DNA of 64,000 nucleotides from Eubacterium sp. AM49-13BH (GCF_003464165.1 NZ_QSEK01000005.1:1-64000), one strand, 5' to 3'. Counted from the stretch's first letter, positions 41,781 through 50,909 are shown. The notes: a model not told the origin generated them from the sequence alone. Made by a program: numbers and translations.

Positions 41781-43892
41781 CTAATTTTCAACATTTCCCA
41801 GCTCTGCCCGAAACATCAGTCTTCTCGTTCCCCTGATATTCTCAAACTGGATTTCATATGTCTGCGTAACCTTATCAACCTTAACAATCTCGCCAATTCC
41901 AAATACTTTATGTCTGACTTTATCTCCAACCTCAAATACAACCTTTGGCAGCATCTGCTCAGTCACACCTCTGATTAATACTCTGCTGTTGTTGATACAG
42001 TCAAGAAGATTAGTATCAATGTCACTTAAAAATGCTGATGGTCTTGCGCCAAAACGCCCATCTTTCTTTCTATAAGTGCTGAGGTAAAGCATATTCTTAG
42101 CCCTCGTCATTGCAACATACAACAATCTTCTTTCCTCTTCATATTCGTCTTCATTACGAAGCCTGCTGCTTGGAAACTGTCCTTCAACGAGTCCTGGAAC
42201 AAATACTGTATCAAACTCAAGTCCTTTTGCTGTATGAATTGTCATTACTTTTACAACATTATACTCTCCGTCCTCATCTTGCGCTGAAAATAATGCAAAA
42301 TGGCTTAACAAATCAGCCAGCTCAACCTTTTCCTGATTATCTTCCTCCAATGCCGTAATAGTCCTGATAAGCTCTGACACATTATCAAGTCTGGTCTGGT
42401 CGATATCCTGCTCCAATGCCTGACGATATCCCATATCAAGACATTTGTTTACTATATCAGTACAGGTATAAGCAACATATGTATCATGCAATTCACTGAT
42501 TGCATTGTAATATTCTATAACATTTTTCTGTGTTATATCGCCATTTTCAATCTGCTTTCCAAGTGCCTTGAAAAGACTGCAGTTGTTCTGTGCCGCTGCA
42601 TTTTTAAGCTTCTCAACAGATTTCTTACCAAAGCCCCTTCTCGGTCTGGATATAGTATACATCAAATCCATGTCCGTAAGACTGTACACCATTCTCATGT
42701 ATGAAAGCACCGTTCTTATCTCTTCGCTTTCATAGAATTTCGCACCGCTTAGTATCTTGTAAGGAACTTTTCTTTTTATAAATGCTTCCTCTAACGACCT
42801 TGTCTGTGAAGCAGCCCGCACCAATATAGTATGGTCGCTGTACTTCATATTCTTAGCGACATTTTCAAGAATAGTATCAGCTATCCACAAAGACTCTTTC
42901 TCCTCCGTGTCAAGCGCATTGAATACCGGCTTATTGCCATCTGGTCTGTTAGAAATCATCTGCTTTTCAAGCCTGTTCTGATTAGCAGATATAAGTGACT
43001 TAGCCACATTTACAATCTGAGGAGTACTCCTGAAATTCTCAGTAAGTGAATAATCCTGCACATTTTCATGTGTTTTGTCAAAATTAATCATGTATTCAGG
43101 GTCAGAACCACGCCATGTATATATATTCTGGTCGTCGTCACCTACCACGAACAGATTCTGATACAAACCGCTTAGAATGTGAAGCAGCATATCCTGTTTC
43201 ATATTGACATCCTGATACTCGTCGCACAGTACATACTGGCACTTTTCCTGCCAGCGAATCCGCACATCTTCATTCCTGTTTAAAATATATAAAGTGAAAT
43301 TAATAAGGTCTTCAAAGTCCAGAGCATAATTGTCACACTGTCTCTTAAGATAATTATAGAAAACCTTTTTATCCACGTTTTTCTCGCTGGAAGCCCTTCT
43401 TTTAAGCTCTGTCTTATCAACGCCTGCCATAAGCTCAACATAGGACATATCCTGCTTGGTTATATCTATATCACTCATTATCTTCTTCGCAGTATTGTCC
43501 TTGAGCGATATTCCCATATCCTCAGCCACGTTCTTAATCATTTCCAGCTCTGCCTTCTTATCAAGAATCGTGAATGTCTTGGGAAATGTCAGCCTGTGAA
43601 TCTCCTCTTTAAGAAACATGTTACAATATCCGTGAAATGTTCCCGTAAAACAGTTGGCGTTATCACCAACAATATTCCTTAATCTGTGCTTCATCTGCGA
43701 AGCTGCCTTGTTCGTAAATGTAAGCGCCACAATAGATGATGGCTCAACGAACAGTTCTGTTATGAGATATGCTATTCTATATGTAAGTACAAATGTTTTT
43801 CCCGAACCTGGAACTGACGCAACCCTTATGTTGCCTTCTGTCTGTGTTATTGCCTCTGTCTGTTCCTTCGTTGCTCTTTCTGGTATGTTCAT
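41781..43892 (-). CDS. pcrA: UvrD/PcrA-type superfamily 1 DNA helicase
   Basis: 703 residues from ATG 43892 (MNIPERATKEQTEAI), chosen for the AGAGGA site; the longer frame lacks one. ASVPGSGKTFVLTYRIAYL (Walker A), ALTFTNKAASQMKHRL, CDEYQDVNMKQDMLL, VVGDDDQNIYTWRGSDP, TENFRSTPQI, VMTIHTAKGLEFDTVFV and EERRLLYVAMTRAKNMLYL (motif VI) are in order. It unwinds DNA 3'-5' in repair and plasmid replication. The tail VGDKVRHKVFGIGEIVKVDK is the PcrA Tudor-like end. The 'GSGS' loop is GSDP. A close paralogue of the housekeeping PcrA is possible. Confidence 0.93.
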   Translation of the reverse strand: MNIPERATKEQTEAITQTEGNIRVASVPGSGKTFVLTYRIAYLITELFVEPSSIVALTFTNKAASQMKHRLRNIVGDNANCFTGTFHGYCNMFLKEEIHRLTFPKTFTILDKKAELEMIKNVAEDMGISLKDNTAKKIMSDIDITKQDMSYVELMAGVDKTELKRRASSEKNVDKKVFYNYLKRQCDNYALDFEDLINFTLYILNRNEDVRIRWQEKCQYVLCDEYQDVNMKQDMLLHILSGLYQNLFVVGDDDQNIYTWRGSDPEYMINFDKTHENVQDYSLTENFRSTPQIVNVAKSLISANQNRLEKQMISNRPDGNKPVFNALDTEEKESLWIADTILENVAKNMKYSDHTILVRAASQTRSLEEAFIKRKVPYKILSGAKFYESEEIRTVLSYMRMVYSLTDMDLMYTISRPRRGFGKKSVEKLKNAAAQNNCSLFKALGKQIENGDITQKNVIEYYNAISELHDTYVAYTCTDIVNKCLDMGYRQALEQDIDQTRLDNVSELIRTITALEEDNQEKVELADLLSHFALFSAQDEDGEYNVVKVMTIHTAKGLEFDTVFVPGLVEGQFPSSRLRNEDEYEEERRLLYVAMTRAKNMLYLSTYRKKDGRFGARPSAFLSDIDTNLLDCINNSRVLIRGVTEQMLPKVVFEVGDKVRHKVFGIGEIVKVDKVTQTYEIQFENIRGTRRLMFRAELGNVEN

Positions 43893-43914
43893 AGTCCTCT
43901 TTACCTGTAAATAT

Positions 43915-44130
43915 TTAGTATACCTTTGGTATCTCTCCATCAATTCCATACATTTGTTTAAATGTATCTATATCCGCGGCCTGCTTAATCAGCATTATCT
44001 CCTCTATCTTACCGGTATGGATATCCTGAAATCCCGCAACCTGCTCACCTGTGCATATGCTTGTCTTCAGAACTGGTTTCTTATTCATTTTATCATAGGA
44101 TTGTGTGTGTTTCTTTCTAAATATACTCAT
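43915..44130 (-). CDS. conserved small protein of Clostridia
   Basis: 71 residues: KPVLKTSICTGEQVAGFQDI and HTGKIEEIMLIKQAADIDTF. It contains a lone Cys and the pattern 'VL..SICTGEQVAGF.D..TGK.EE.MLI' that I associate with a conserved Lachnospiraceae family. Soluble, probably metabolic accessory; function unknown. It shares the strand with pcrA, 23 bp upstream of its start. Confidence 0.68.
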   Translation of the reverse strand: MSIFRKKHTQSYDKMNKKPVLKTSICTGEQVAGFQDIHTGKIEEIMLIKQAADIDTFKQMYGIDGEIPKVY

Positions 44131-44222
44131 GATTTATAACTCCAAAGCCTGCCTGCTTGTATTGTGCTGCTTTCATCATTTTATCTATTAGCTTTCTTGC
44201 TCCAGTTCTAGATTTATAATCA

Positions 44223-44768
44223 TTATATAAATTTTGCGACAGCATCAAGCTCTTTTCTCTTAGGTCTTTCAGGTGGCTCCTGTCCCCTGTAGCCGACAGC
44301 AATAACAGACACAACATTTTCACTGTCTGGAATATTAAGCAATTCTCTTAACGCCTCACCATCTCTAATGCCCATTACCAGAGTATCAAGCCCCAGTTCA
44401 GCCGCTTTAAGAAGCAGATTCTCATTCTGCAGACCAAGGTCATAATAACCCCAGCCGTCACCAGCCTCATTAACCGGGCTGCCTGTATTCTTATCGAAAC
44501 CAACCATTCCCTTTACAAATGTTGTGACTATATATGCACCTGCTCCGTCTGAATTAGCTTGATTGAATTCAGGAAGACATTTTTCTCTAACTTCTTTTAC
44601 CGCATTTTCAGATAAGACACAGTAATATCTTGATGTCTGCAGATTCTTCCATGAAGGTGCATATGATGCAGCCTTAATAAGTTCCTCAAGCTGCTCCTTA
44701 GTAACCTTACGCTCTGGATTATAATGTCTTATGCTTCTTCTTTTCTCCATTACTGCCTGTAATTCCAT
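44223..44768 (-). CDS. nitroreductase-family flavoprotein
   Basis: 181 residues. MEKRRSIRHYNPERKVTKEQ, IKAASYAPSWKNLQTSRYYC, YDLGLQNENLLLKAAELGLD and VIAVGYRGQEPPERPKRKEL are classic FMN nitroreductase segments. It reduces nitro or quinone compounds with NAD(P)H; natural substrate unknown. Good AAGAGGTATACAT region before the ATG. Confidence 0.9.
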   Translation of the reverse strand: MELQAVMEKRRSIRHYNPERKVTKEQLEELIKAASYAPSWKNLQTSRYYCVLSENAVKEVREKCLPEFNQANSDGAGAYIVTTFVKGMVGFDKNTGSPVNEAGDGWGYYDLGLQNENLLLKAAELGLDTLVMGIRDGEALRELLNIPDSENVVSVIAVGYRGQEPPERPKRKELDAVAKFI

Positions 44769-44853
44769 ATGTATACCTCTTTTCTATGATTATAGTTACT
44801 AATGTTTCCGCTCAATCTACACATCATTATCTGCTTATCATAAAATGCCTCCT

Positions 44854-45390
44854 CTAAGTAAGTTCATATTCCTTTAACTGCTTTCTGTATGTTCTATACT
44901 CCGGACAGTATTTTTCAACCTCCGCCCAGAATTCTGCCGAATGATTCATATATCTTCTGTGCGAAAGTTCATGCACAATAACATAATCCATCAGCTCCTG
45001 CGGCATATAATACAACTGGTAGTTGAAATTCACATTGCCTTTAGAACTACAGCTTCCCCACCTTGTTTTCTGGTTACGGATAGTTATTCTTCCAACGCTC
45101 ACATTCATTATATCACAGTAAAACTGTACTCTCTTTTCAAATGTATCCTTTATATTATCAAGTTCCTGATTCGACAGACATTCAATACCCGGCGCACCTG
45201 TACCGTGTCTGTTATCTGATTTCTGTCTGACAAAATCCAGTTTCTGCCTAATCCAGTCCTCATGTTCATCTATAAATCTGTTGATCTCTGTTGAAGACAT
45301 TCGCAATGGAGTTCTTACTATCACTTTTCCATCCGCGTGAACCTCTATTCCTATTGTTCTTCTTCTGGATTTTATTACCTGTATGTTCAT
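44854..45390 (-). CDS. YgjP-like zinc metal-dependent hydrolase (DUF45/WLM)
   Basis: 178 residues. RTIGIEVHADGKVIVRTPLR, RIKNQKTRWGSCSSKGNVNF-like core (IRNQKTRWGSCSSKGNVN) and YVIVHELSHRRYMNHSAEFW with HExxH and WAEVEKYCPEY are diagnostic. E. coli YgjP hydrolyses UTP; the family is also linked to SprT. Cytosolic. Slightly shorter than the usual 220-240 residues because the N-terminal extension is absent. Confidence 0.88.
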   Translation of the reverse strand: MNIQVIKSRRRTIGIEVHADGKVIVRTPLRMSSTEINRFIDEHEDWIRQKLDFVRQKSDNRHGTGAPGIECLSNQELDNIKDTFEKRVQFYCDIMNVSVGRITIRNQKTRWGSCSSKGNVNFNYQLYYMPQELMDYVIVHELSHRRYMNHSAEFWAEVEKYCPEYRTYRKQLKEYELT

Positions 45391-45410
45391 GATTCTACCT
45401 TGTAAATGTT

Positions 45411-45623
45411 TTATCTTCCCACAACCTTCTTAAGATATTCATTTTTCAGCTTATTCTGCTCTTCAAGCCTCTTATTTTCATCTTTTAAATGCTGTATATA
45501 TTCCCGTGTCAGTTTAACACCGCCACGAACCGCTATGTCTTCATGCTTTTCCATCTCATCAAGCCACTGGAATAATGACTTTTCCCTGATTTCGTTATAT
45601 GTGTTATCTTCTCTGTTAAACAT
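45411..45623 (-). CDS. small coiled-coil protein
   Basis: 70 residues: NEIREKSLFQWLDEMEKHED and TREYIQHLKDENKRLEEQNK with clear heptads. No family recognised. It shares a strand with the YgjP-like gene and is 20 bp from it, so a short operon is likely. Confidence 0.62.
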   Translation of the reverse strand: MFNREDNTYNEIREKSLFQWLDEMEKHEDIAVRGGVKLTREYIQHLKDENKRLEEQNKLKNEYLKKVVGR

Positions 45624-45737
45624 TTTTATCCTGCCTTCTTTTCACATATTTTAAACAGTTCCTATAATACCACACAAGCGGCTTGCTATGGCATATATTC
45701 TTAAAATTATCTGTTTAGCAATTGCTGATTAAATAAA

Positions 45738-45771
45738 AATCCCGCGACAGTCATACAACCGCCACGGGATT
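45738..45771 (-). terminator. terminator of the small basic gene
   Basis: Minus-strand stem AATCCCG / CGGGATT with inner pairs, followed by TTTTTATTT, nine bases after the stop at 45780. Confidence 0.75.
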
Positions 45772-45779
45772 AAAATCAT

Positions 45780-45902
45780 TTATTCATATGTGTGTTTCTT
45801 ATGCTTACCAAAAGTTGCCTGTTCCTCGACACTGTGGTCTGCAACATTCATCTTCTGATGTACTTTCTTTTTCTTTAATGGATGCTTTGGATTCTTATCC
45901 AT
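45780..45902 (-). CDS. 40-residue basic protein
   Basis: MDKNPKHPLKKKKVHQKMNV then ADHSVEEQATFGKHKKHTYE. AAAGGGAGCGATTGT gives a strong ribosome site, and a terminator follows directly, so it is a real short transcript unit. Rich in Lys and His. It lies right behind hsp20. Function unknown; a nucleic-acid-binding or stress peptide is possible. Confidence 0.65.
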   Translation of the reverse strand: MDKNPKHPLKKKKVHQKMNVADHSVEEQATFGKHKKHTYE

Positions 45903-45944
45903 AACAATCGCTCCCTTTCTAATTCAATAATAAATGATTAGTCA

Positions 45945-46385
45945 TTAGCCTTCAATAGCAATGTACTTCTTATTCTCAACTGCTTTAGCTTCTTTCTTAG
46001 GAACTGAAAGTCTTAAGATACCATCTTCATACTTAGCCTTGATATCTTCCTGTGTGATACCTTCACCTACATAGAAGCTACGGCTCATAGCACCAGCATA
46101 TCTTTCCTTACGGATGTATTTACCTTTCTTATCCTTTTCATCCTTATCAAGTCCCTTAGCAGCACTTATTGTAAGGTAACCGTTATCAAGCTGTGCATTA
46201 ATTTCATCCTTCTTAAATCCTGGAAGATCAATATCAACTTCATAACCTGTATCAGTTTCCTTAACATCAGTCTTCATTACATTATTTGCATGCTTACCAT
46301 ATAAAGTCTTGTCAACTTCAGGAAATCCGAAGTCCATCCAATCATCATTAAATAAATTTTCTCCAAAAATACTAGGCATCAACAT
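45945..46385 (-). CDS. hsp20: Hsp20/alpha-crystallin small heat shock protein
   Basis: 146 residues. The alpha-crystallin domain (about 38-136) has VKETDTGYEVDIDLPGFKKD, GYLTISAAKG and EDGILRLSVPKKEAKA, with a short KYIAIEG end carrying I-x-I. It holds unfolding proteins in an ATP-independent way. CIRCE with an overlapping sigma-A promoter lies upstream (46521-46563), so HrcA control is likely. A 128-nt structured leader precedes AAAGGAGGAATG. Confidence 0.94.
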   Translation of the reverse strand: MLMPSIFGENLFNDDWMDFGFPEVDKTLYGKHANNVMKTDVKETDTGYEVDIDLPGFKKDEINAQLDNGYLTISAAKGLDKDEKDKKGKYIRKERYAGAMSRSFYVGEGITQEDIKAKYEDGILRLSVPKKEAKAVENKKYIAIEG

Positions 46386-46435
46386 AAGTCATTCCTCCTT
46401 TAACATATATCATTATCTTGTTACCTTGTTTCTTT

Positions 46436-46500
46436 GGAACCGGGATGTTTCAGTAACCTCTTGAGGTACTTTCCTTTACTTTCGTACCTCTTTTGGTTCC
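46436..46500 (-). promoter_or_regulatory. folded hsp20 leader
   Basis: In the mRNA GGAACC pairs with GGTTCC (46495-46500 and 46436-46441), and inside it GAGGTAC with GTACCTC (46484-46490 and 46463-46469). It may stabilise or thermally regulate the message; the ribosome site itself lies outside this fold. Confidence 0.45.
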
Positions 46501-46520
46501 CTTCCTTTGTTCTTGGCTAT

Positions 46521-46563
46521 GTTATATACCTTTTTATTAGCACTGTCAAGAGGTGAGTGCTAA
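46521..46563 (-). promoter_or_regulatory. CIRCE operator with sigma-A promoter for hsp20
   Basis: TTAGCACTG-TCAAGAGGT-GAGTGCTAA at 46537-46563 is a CIRCE element with one mismatch between its arms. On the minus strand TTGACA (46544-46549) and TATAAC (46521-46526) are 17 bp apart. HrcA bound at CIRCE would block this promoter until heat shock. Confidence 0.9.
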
Positions 46564-46581
46564 TTATTTTTATTTTCCAAT

Positions 46582-46625
46582 TAAAAAATTCCGCAATCCC
46601 AGTATTTACATGGGATTGCGGAATT
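46582..46625 (-). terminator. terminator of the arginase-family gene
   Basis: Stem AATTCCGCAATCCCA / TGGGATTGCGGAATT with TTTTTTA on the minus strand, nine bases past the stop at 46635. Confidence 0.9.
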
Positions 46626-46634
46626 ATAAAATAT

Positions 46635-47408
46635 TTATAAACTATATTTTTTCAGTCGTTTCAAAAGAAAATTGTATAATTCTTTATTAAGTTCTCCGTT
46701 CTTTTCCTCAGCTTCCATATATTCAGGAAGCGGCATATCTGTATCACATTCTCCACATATATCAATACCTAAAATCTTCTGGTTTCTTATAATTATCCCA
46801 AGCATATGCTCTAATGTACCAAGCTTCATATGTCCCTGACTCCAATTGGTTTCACTTATGCTTTCATCAAGAACATCCTTATCAATAGATATGTATACAG
46901 GAACTGATAAATCAATCTGGTTTGTTTTAGATTCCATTGCTTCGGCTCTTATCTCCTGTGCTGAATATGTTATAAGTTTATTACTTCTTAACCCAATCGC
47001 ATTAATATCTTTCTTCTCTGGTCCCACCAGAATAAGCTGGCAAATATACGGATTGTCTTTAATCACCTTTCCTGCCCAGTCTCCGCAGCTTGTTAATCCT
47101 TCAATCATAGGTTTTTGCATATCGGTATGGTGATCAAATACAACTAAAGAAAACGGTTCCTTAATTCTGTCAGTCATTATCTTAGTAACATAATGGTAGT
47201 TACCCGAATCAAGAAAATGTATTCCATGAATTCCAACAGAATCAACTCTTTCACCTATCTGTTTTTCAGCTTCGTCTGATACATACATATCACATCCTGT
47301 AATATCAGTGCAGTCTATCCATGTAAGTGATGTTTTTTCCTTAGCAAATTCATCATCATATACACCTGTGAAATCAAGAATAAAATTGTTGTTTTTCTCT
47401 CTTTGCAT
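46635..47408 (-). CDS. arginase/agmatinase/formiminoglutamase-family enzyme
   Basis: 257 residues. Manganese ligands are visible in SLVVFDHHTDMQKP (DHHTD) and VPVYISIDKDVLDES (SIDKDVLD). GIHFLDSGNYHYVTKIM fits the loop before the first metal motif. Shorter than arginases (about 300), and the N-terminus is unusual, so the substrate (arginine, agmatine, formiminoglutamate or another ureohydrolase substrate) cannot be set. Monocistronic or read through from plsX, 22 bp away. Confidence 0.82.
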   Translation of the reverse strand: MQREKNNNFILDFTGVYDDEFAKEKTSLTWIDCTDITGCDMYVSDEAEKQIGERVDSVGIHGIHFLDSGNYHYVTKIMTDRIKEPFSLVVFDHHTDMQKPMIEGLTSCGDWAGKVIKDNPYICQLILVGPEKKDINAIGLRSNKLITYSAQEIRAEAMESKTNQIDLSVPVYISIDKDVLDESISETNWSQGHMKLGTLEHMLGIIIRNQKILGIDICGECDTDMPLPEYMEAEEKNGELNKELYNFLLKRLKKYSL

Positions 47409-47430
47409 TATACAATCACCTCAATGGATG

Positions 47431-48420
47431 TTACTTTTTCTCAAATTCCTCGCTTATCTTCTCCACAAGATTATTCTTTGCAAGTCCATAAGCAATCTTA
47501 ACTGTATTATACACTGTTTTGTCCGTTGCCGCTCCATGTCCCTTAACAACCGGCTTCTTAACGCCTAGAAGAATTGCTCCGCCTTCATTGTTGTAATCAA
47601 ACTTTGGCTCAAGTCTGCCAATAAGTGCCTCAAGCTGTGCCTTTTGGGTATCAGATGCACCTGCTGCTGCCCTTCTTATATCGTCAAACACAACCTTTGC
47701 TGTTCCCTCAATTGATTTAAGAAGCACATTTCCTGCAAACCCATCACATACAACAACATCTGCGTTGCCATCCAACACTTCTTTGCCTTCAATATTACCT
47801 GTGAAATTAAAACCACATTTTTCTAAAAGCTCATGAGCTTCCTTAATAACATCACTTCCCTTTCCAGCTTCAATGCCATTAGAAAGTGTTGCAACTGTCG
47901 GATTCTCAATTCCGAGTGTCTTCATGTAAGCTACACCGAGTCTTGCAAAATCGACAAAACGGTCTGCCTTGCAGTCAATATTGGCACCGCAGTCAACTAT
48001 ACAGAATGGCTTGTCATTACGGCCATTAAGAACTACTGAAAGTGCCGGTCTTGTCGCATTTAACTTGCCAAGTATAAGGATAGAACTTATAAGCACAACT
48101 CCTGTTGCACCACATGTCACGAATCCACCAATATCCTCATTCATGCGGCACATTTTAAGTCCCTTGATTAATGACGAATCAGTCTTATCGTGGTAAGCGT
48201 CAACCGGGTCATCATAATTAGTTATCTCCTGTGTACAGTCCACTATCTCAAGCTGCGATTCATCATAATTTACATTGGCAAGGAAATCCTCAAGCTCGGC
48301 CTTCCTTCCCATCAGATATACATACAAATCTTTATTCTCACTGATTGCCCTGATTGCGCCTGAAACAAGCTCTGTCTGCGGCTTGTCAGCGCCAAGCAAA
48401 TCTACAACTATCTTTATCAA
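47431..48420 (-). CDS. plsX: PlsX-like acyl-ACP:phosphate acyltransferase
   Basis: 329 residues. IKIVVDLLGADKPQTELVSG is the PlsX start (normal VDxMGGD replaced by VDLLGAD), GFVTCGATGVVLISSILILG and GNIEGKEVLDGNADVVVCDG are core motifs; LGVKKPVVKGHGAATDKTVY follows near the end. It turns acyl-ACP into acyl-phosphate for phosphatidic acid synthesis. TTG start with AAGGAGG 8 nt upstream. The altered first motif suggests a paralogue of the housekeeping enzyme, tied to this operon's acyl product. Confidence 0.85.
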   Translation of the reverse strand: MIKIVVDLLGADKPQTELVSGAIRAISENKDLYVYLMGRKAELEDFLANVNYDESQLEIVDCTQEITNYDDPVDAYHDKTDSSLIKGLKMCRMNEDIGGFVTCGATGVVLISSILILGKLNATRPALSVVLNGRNDKPFCIVDCGANIDCKADRFVDFARLGVAYMKTLGIENPTVATLSNGIEAGKGSDVIKEAHELLEKCGFNFTGNIEGKEVLDGNADVVVCDGFAGNVLLKSIEGTAKVVFDDIRRAAAGASDTQKAQLEALIGRLEPKFDYNNEGGAILLGVKKPVVKGHGAATDKTVYNTVKIAYGLAKNNLVEKISEEFEKK

Positions 48421-48476
48421 ATTTAATCCTCCTTGTTTTACGAAGTAAAATCCGAGTCCATTGACGAGGAGAGGAT
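48421..48476 (-). promoter_or_regulatory. intercistronic UUCG hairpin before plsX
   Basis: On the minus strand GGATTTTAC TTCG GTAAAACAAGGAGGATT: stem TTTTAC/GTAAAA with a stable UUCG loop, ending directly before AAGGAGG. AATCC further upstream can pair with GGATT. A sister element with a UACG loop is at 59254-59300. Confidence 0.6.
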
Positions 48477-49199
48477 TTAGCCCTCCTTCTGCTCCCTCCA
48501 GAAATTATCAAGCAGATTCTTATACACTGCCTCTGAAAATGGAGCTTTTGACAGCTTCTGCTTTGTTTCCTCTGACAAATGCTTTGTCGCAGCAAACTCT
48601 TTTCCCGCCGCCTCATACTTTGATAAATATCTATCAAGCCTTGAACTTGCACCCAGTTCAATTAATGTCTTTAACTGCGGACATAGAATTGCTGTAAATC
48701 CATCTTTACCGCATATACACTCATATTCCTTAAGAAGTGAGTCATAGACTGACTCTGACTCTGAATATGCACAGCCTGATATCAGTACAAGCTTCTGCCC
48801 CGGTCTTGGATTTCTTATGCCGTGGAATGACTCGCCATTTTCAGGCGGCTTTTGTCCCCTGTAAGTACACATCATGCTTAAAAGTCTGTCTGTAAAAAGC
48901 TTCATCTGTCCCGGCATGCCGAAGAAATACAACGGATAACTTTCAATTATAATGTCTGCTTCTTCTATTTTTTTCTTAACTGCCGGCATATCATCATTTT
49001 TGATAACACACTCGCCCTCAGTCCTTGCCCAGCATGAAAGACAGCCCATGCATGGAGTAACATTTAAGTCGGAGATATTGATTATCTCCGACTCATATTC
49101 ACCGCCTTCACACATTCCTTTTACAAATGCGTTAGTTACCGCCATTGTAGTGCTGGCACTCTTATGTGGACTTCCATTTAAAACTAATATCTTAGCCAC
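48477..49199 (-). CDS. NADPH-dependent FMN reductase / flavodoxin-fold protein
   Basis: About 240 residues from a GTG (49199) that overlaps the accA stop. AKILVLNGSPHKSASTTM is the FMN phosphate loop; LNVTPCMGCLSCWARTEGEC is a Cys-rich part found in iron-sulfur flavoprotein-like reductases (CxxCxxC pattern), and DIIIESYPLYFFGMPGQMKL is the second FMN loop. It may reduce a product of the acyl pathway or act as its electron carrier. Membership in the operon is clear from overlaps on both sides. Confidence 0.85.
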   Translation of the reverse strand: MAKILVLNGSPHKSASTTMAVTNAFVKGMCEGGEYESEIINISDLNVTPCMGCLSCWARTEGECVIKNDDMPAVKKKIEEADIIIESYPLYFFGMPGQMKLFTDRLLSMMCTYRGQKPPENGESFHGIRNPRPGQKLVLISGCAYSESESVYDSLLKEYECICGKDGFTAILCPQLKTLIELGASSRLDRYLSKYEAAGKEFAATKHLSEETKQKLSKAPFSEAVYKNLLDNFWREQKEG

Positions 49200-50100
49200 G
49201 TCCAAATAATCCTCTTCTCTTTCTTGCAGAAGCCTGTGATGCACCAAGTAACTGTGCTGCTCCAGGAACCTCTCCTACTGCCTCACTGTATTCGCTGTAA
49301 CGGCCTATTTTTCTGTATTTCTCATATCTGTCATCAAGAAGCTTATCAACCGGCTTCTTCTCTAACTGCTTTATTTCTTTTGAAAGGTCGTCAGCAAGCT
49401 TTTTCATAAAATGTGATGTTTCTTTCTCTTCTGAAAAATCTTCCGGTTCTTCAACAACCTTTTCTACGATACCCATTTTATTAAGGTCAGCGGCTGTAAG
49501 CTTGAGATGTTCTGCTGCCTCTGGCGCTCTCTTAGGATCTTTGAATAGAATACTTGCACATGACTCAGGTGTGATTACTGAATAATATGCATTTTCAAGC
49601 ATCCATACTTCATCCGCAACAGCAAGTGCAAGTGCGCCGCCGCTCCCGCCTTCACCAATCATTACTGATATAATAGGTGTCTTAACATCTGTAAGCTCAT
49701 ACAGGTTGTTAGCAATTGCCTGTCCCTGTCCTCTTTCTTCTGCGCCCTTACCGCAGTTAGCACCCTGTGTATCAACAAAGCAGATAACGGGTCTGTGGAA
49801 CTTTTCAGCCTGCTTTATAAGTCTTAATGCTTTTCTGTATCCTTCTGGAAGAACGCAGCCAAAATTTCTTAAAAGTCTTTCGTTTAAATCTCTTCCTTTT
49901 TCAATTCCGATTACAGTTACAGGCTTTCCGTTAAGTCGTCCGATACCTCCAACAATGGCATGGTCGTCTGCAAAGCATCTGTCACCGTGAAGTTCTACAA
50001 AATCAGTTATTGTAGCATTTATATAATCCGATGCAGTTGCTCTGCCGCTCTTTCTTGTACGGCAGATTCTGTCATAAACACTTAAATTCTCGTTTGTCAT
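49192..50100 (-). CDS. accA: acetyl-CoA carboxylase carboxyltransferase subunit alpha
   Basis: 302 residues. TDFVELHGDRCFADDHAIVG, GKPVTVIGIEKGRDLNERLL, PVICFVDTQGANCGKGAEER and ISVMIGEGGSGGALALAVAD are the standard AccA core; the C-terminal part (KKPVDKLLDDRYEKYRKIGR) is normal. With AccD it forms the transferase that makes malonyl-CoA. The biotin carboxylase (AccC) and carrier (AccB) genes are not in the window, so they must come from elsewhere. Confidence 0.94.
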   Translation of the reverse strand: MTNENLSVYDRICRTRKSGRATASDYINATITDFVELHGDRCFADDHAIVGGIGRLNGKPVTVIGIEKGRDLNERLLRNFGCVLPEGYRKALRLIKQAEKFHRPVICFVDTQGANCGKGAEERGQGQAIANNLYELTDVKTPIISVMIGEGGSGGALALAVADEVWMLENAYYSVITPESCASILFKDPKRAPEAAEHLKLTAADLNKMGIVEKVVEEPEDFSEEKETSHFMKKLADDLSKEIKQLEKKPVDKLLDDRYEKYRKIGRYSEYSEAVGEVPGAAQLLGASQASARKRRGLFGRG

Positions 50101-50136
50101 GATTAATCTTTCTCCTTATATTGCAATGCAATACTG

Positions 50137-50907
50137 TTATGCACTTACTGTTTCTGCATGTATTGCAAGAATGTTAGCAAGATATGCCTTCTGTTCCTGT
50201 CTTGGCACGATATCATCTATAAATCCATTCTTTAACTGGAACTCTGCGCTCTGGAAATTATCCGGAAGCACTTCACCTGTAACCTGCTCTACTACTCGCT
50301 TTCCTGCAAATCCAATCATTGCACCCGGTTCAGATATGATTATATCTCCAAGCATTGCAAAGCTTGCTGTAGCACCGCCCATTGTAGGGTCTGTTGTGCA
50401 TACAACATATAAAAGTCCTGCGTCACTGTGTCTCTTCGCTGCTGCTGAAACCTTTGCCATCTGCATAAGTGACAGTACACCCTCCTGCATTCTCGCACCA
50501 CCTGAAACTGTATATCCGATAACCGGAAGTCTGTTCTTTGTAGCATATTCAAAAAGTGCTGTAATTCTGTCTCCGACAACTGTTCCCATAGAACCCATCA
50601 TAAAGTTAGGCTCCATAATGAATATACATGTATCCTGTCCGCCGATAGTTCCTCTGCCGCATACAACGCCCTCTGTCTCACCGCTCTTTTCTCTGGCAGA
50701 CTCATACTTTTCCTTGTATGATGGAAAATCAATAGGATCTGTAAATTCCTGATCATTAAACATTACATCAAACTTTTCTGTAAGCATCTGAAGTCTGTTC
50801 TTTGCCGGCATACGATTTAGCTTCCCGCATAATGGACATATGTAGTAATTCTTGTCCAAATCCTCTTTATTGATTTCTTCTTTACATTTGTTACATTTGA
50901 CTGTCAT
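50137..50907 (-). CDS. accD: acetyl-CoA carboxylase carboxyltransferase subunit beta
   Basis: 256 residues. A C4 zinc finger (VKCNKCKEE, YICPLCGKLNRM) begins the protein, then GGTIGGQDTCIFIMEPNFMM, GSMGTVVGDRITALFEYATK, YTVSGGARMQEGVLSLMQM and TMGGATASFAMLGDIIISEP. It lies 2 bp after fabD. Works with AccA. Confidence 0.95.
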   Translation of the reverse strand: MTVKCNKCKEEINKEDLDKNYYICPLCGKLNRMPAKNRLQMLTEKFDVMFNDQEFTDPIDFPSYKEKYESAREKSGETEGVVCGRGTIGGQDTCIFIMEPNFMMGSMGTVVGDRITALFEYATKNRLPVIGYTVSGGARMQEGVLSLMQMAKVSAAAKRHSDAGLLYVVCTTDPTMGGATASFAMLGDIIISEPGAMIGFAGKRVVEQVTGEVLPDNFQSAEFQLKNGFIDDIVPRQEQKAYLANILAIHAETVSA

Positions 50908-50909
50908 TA

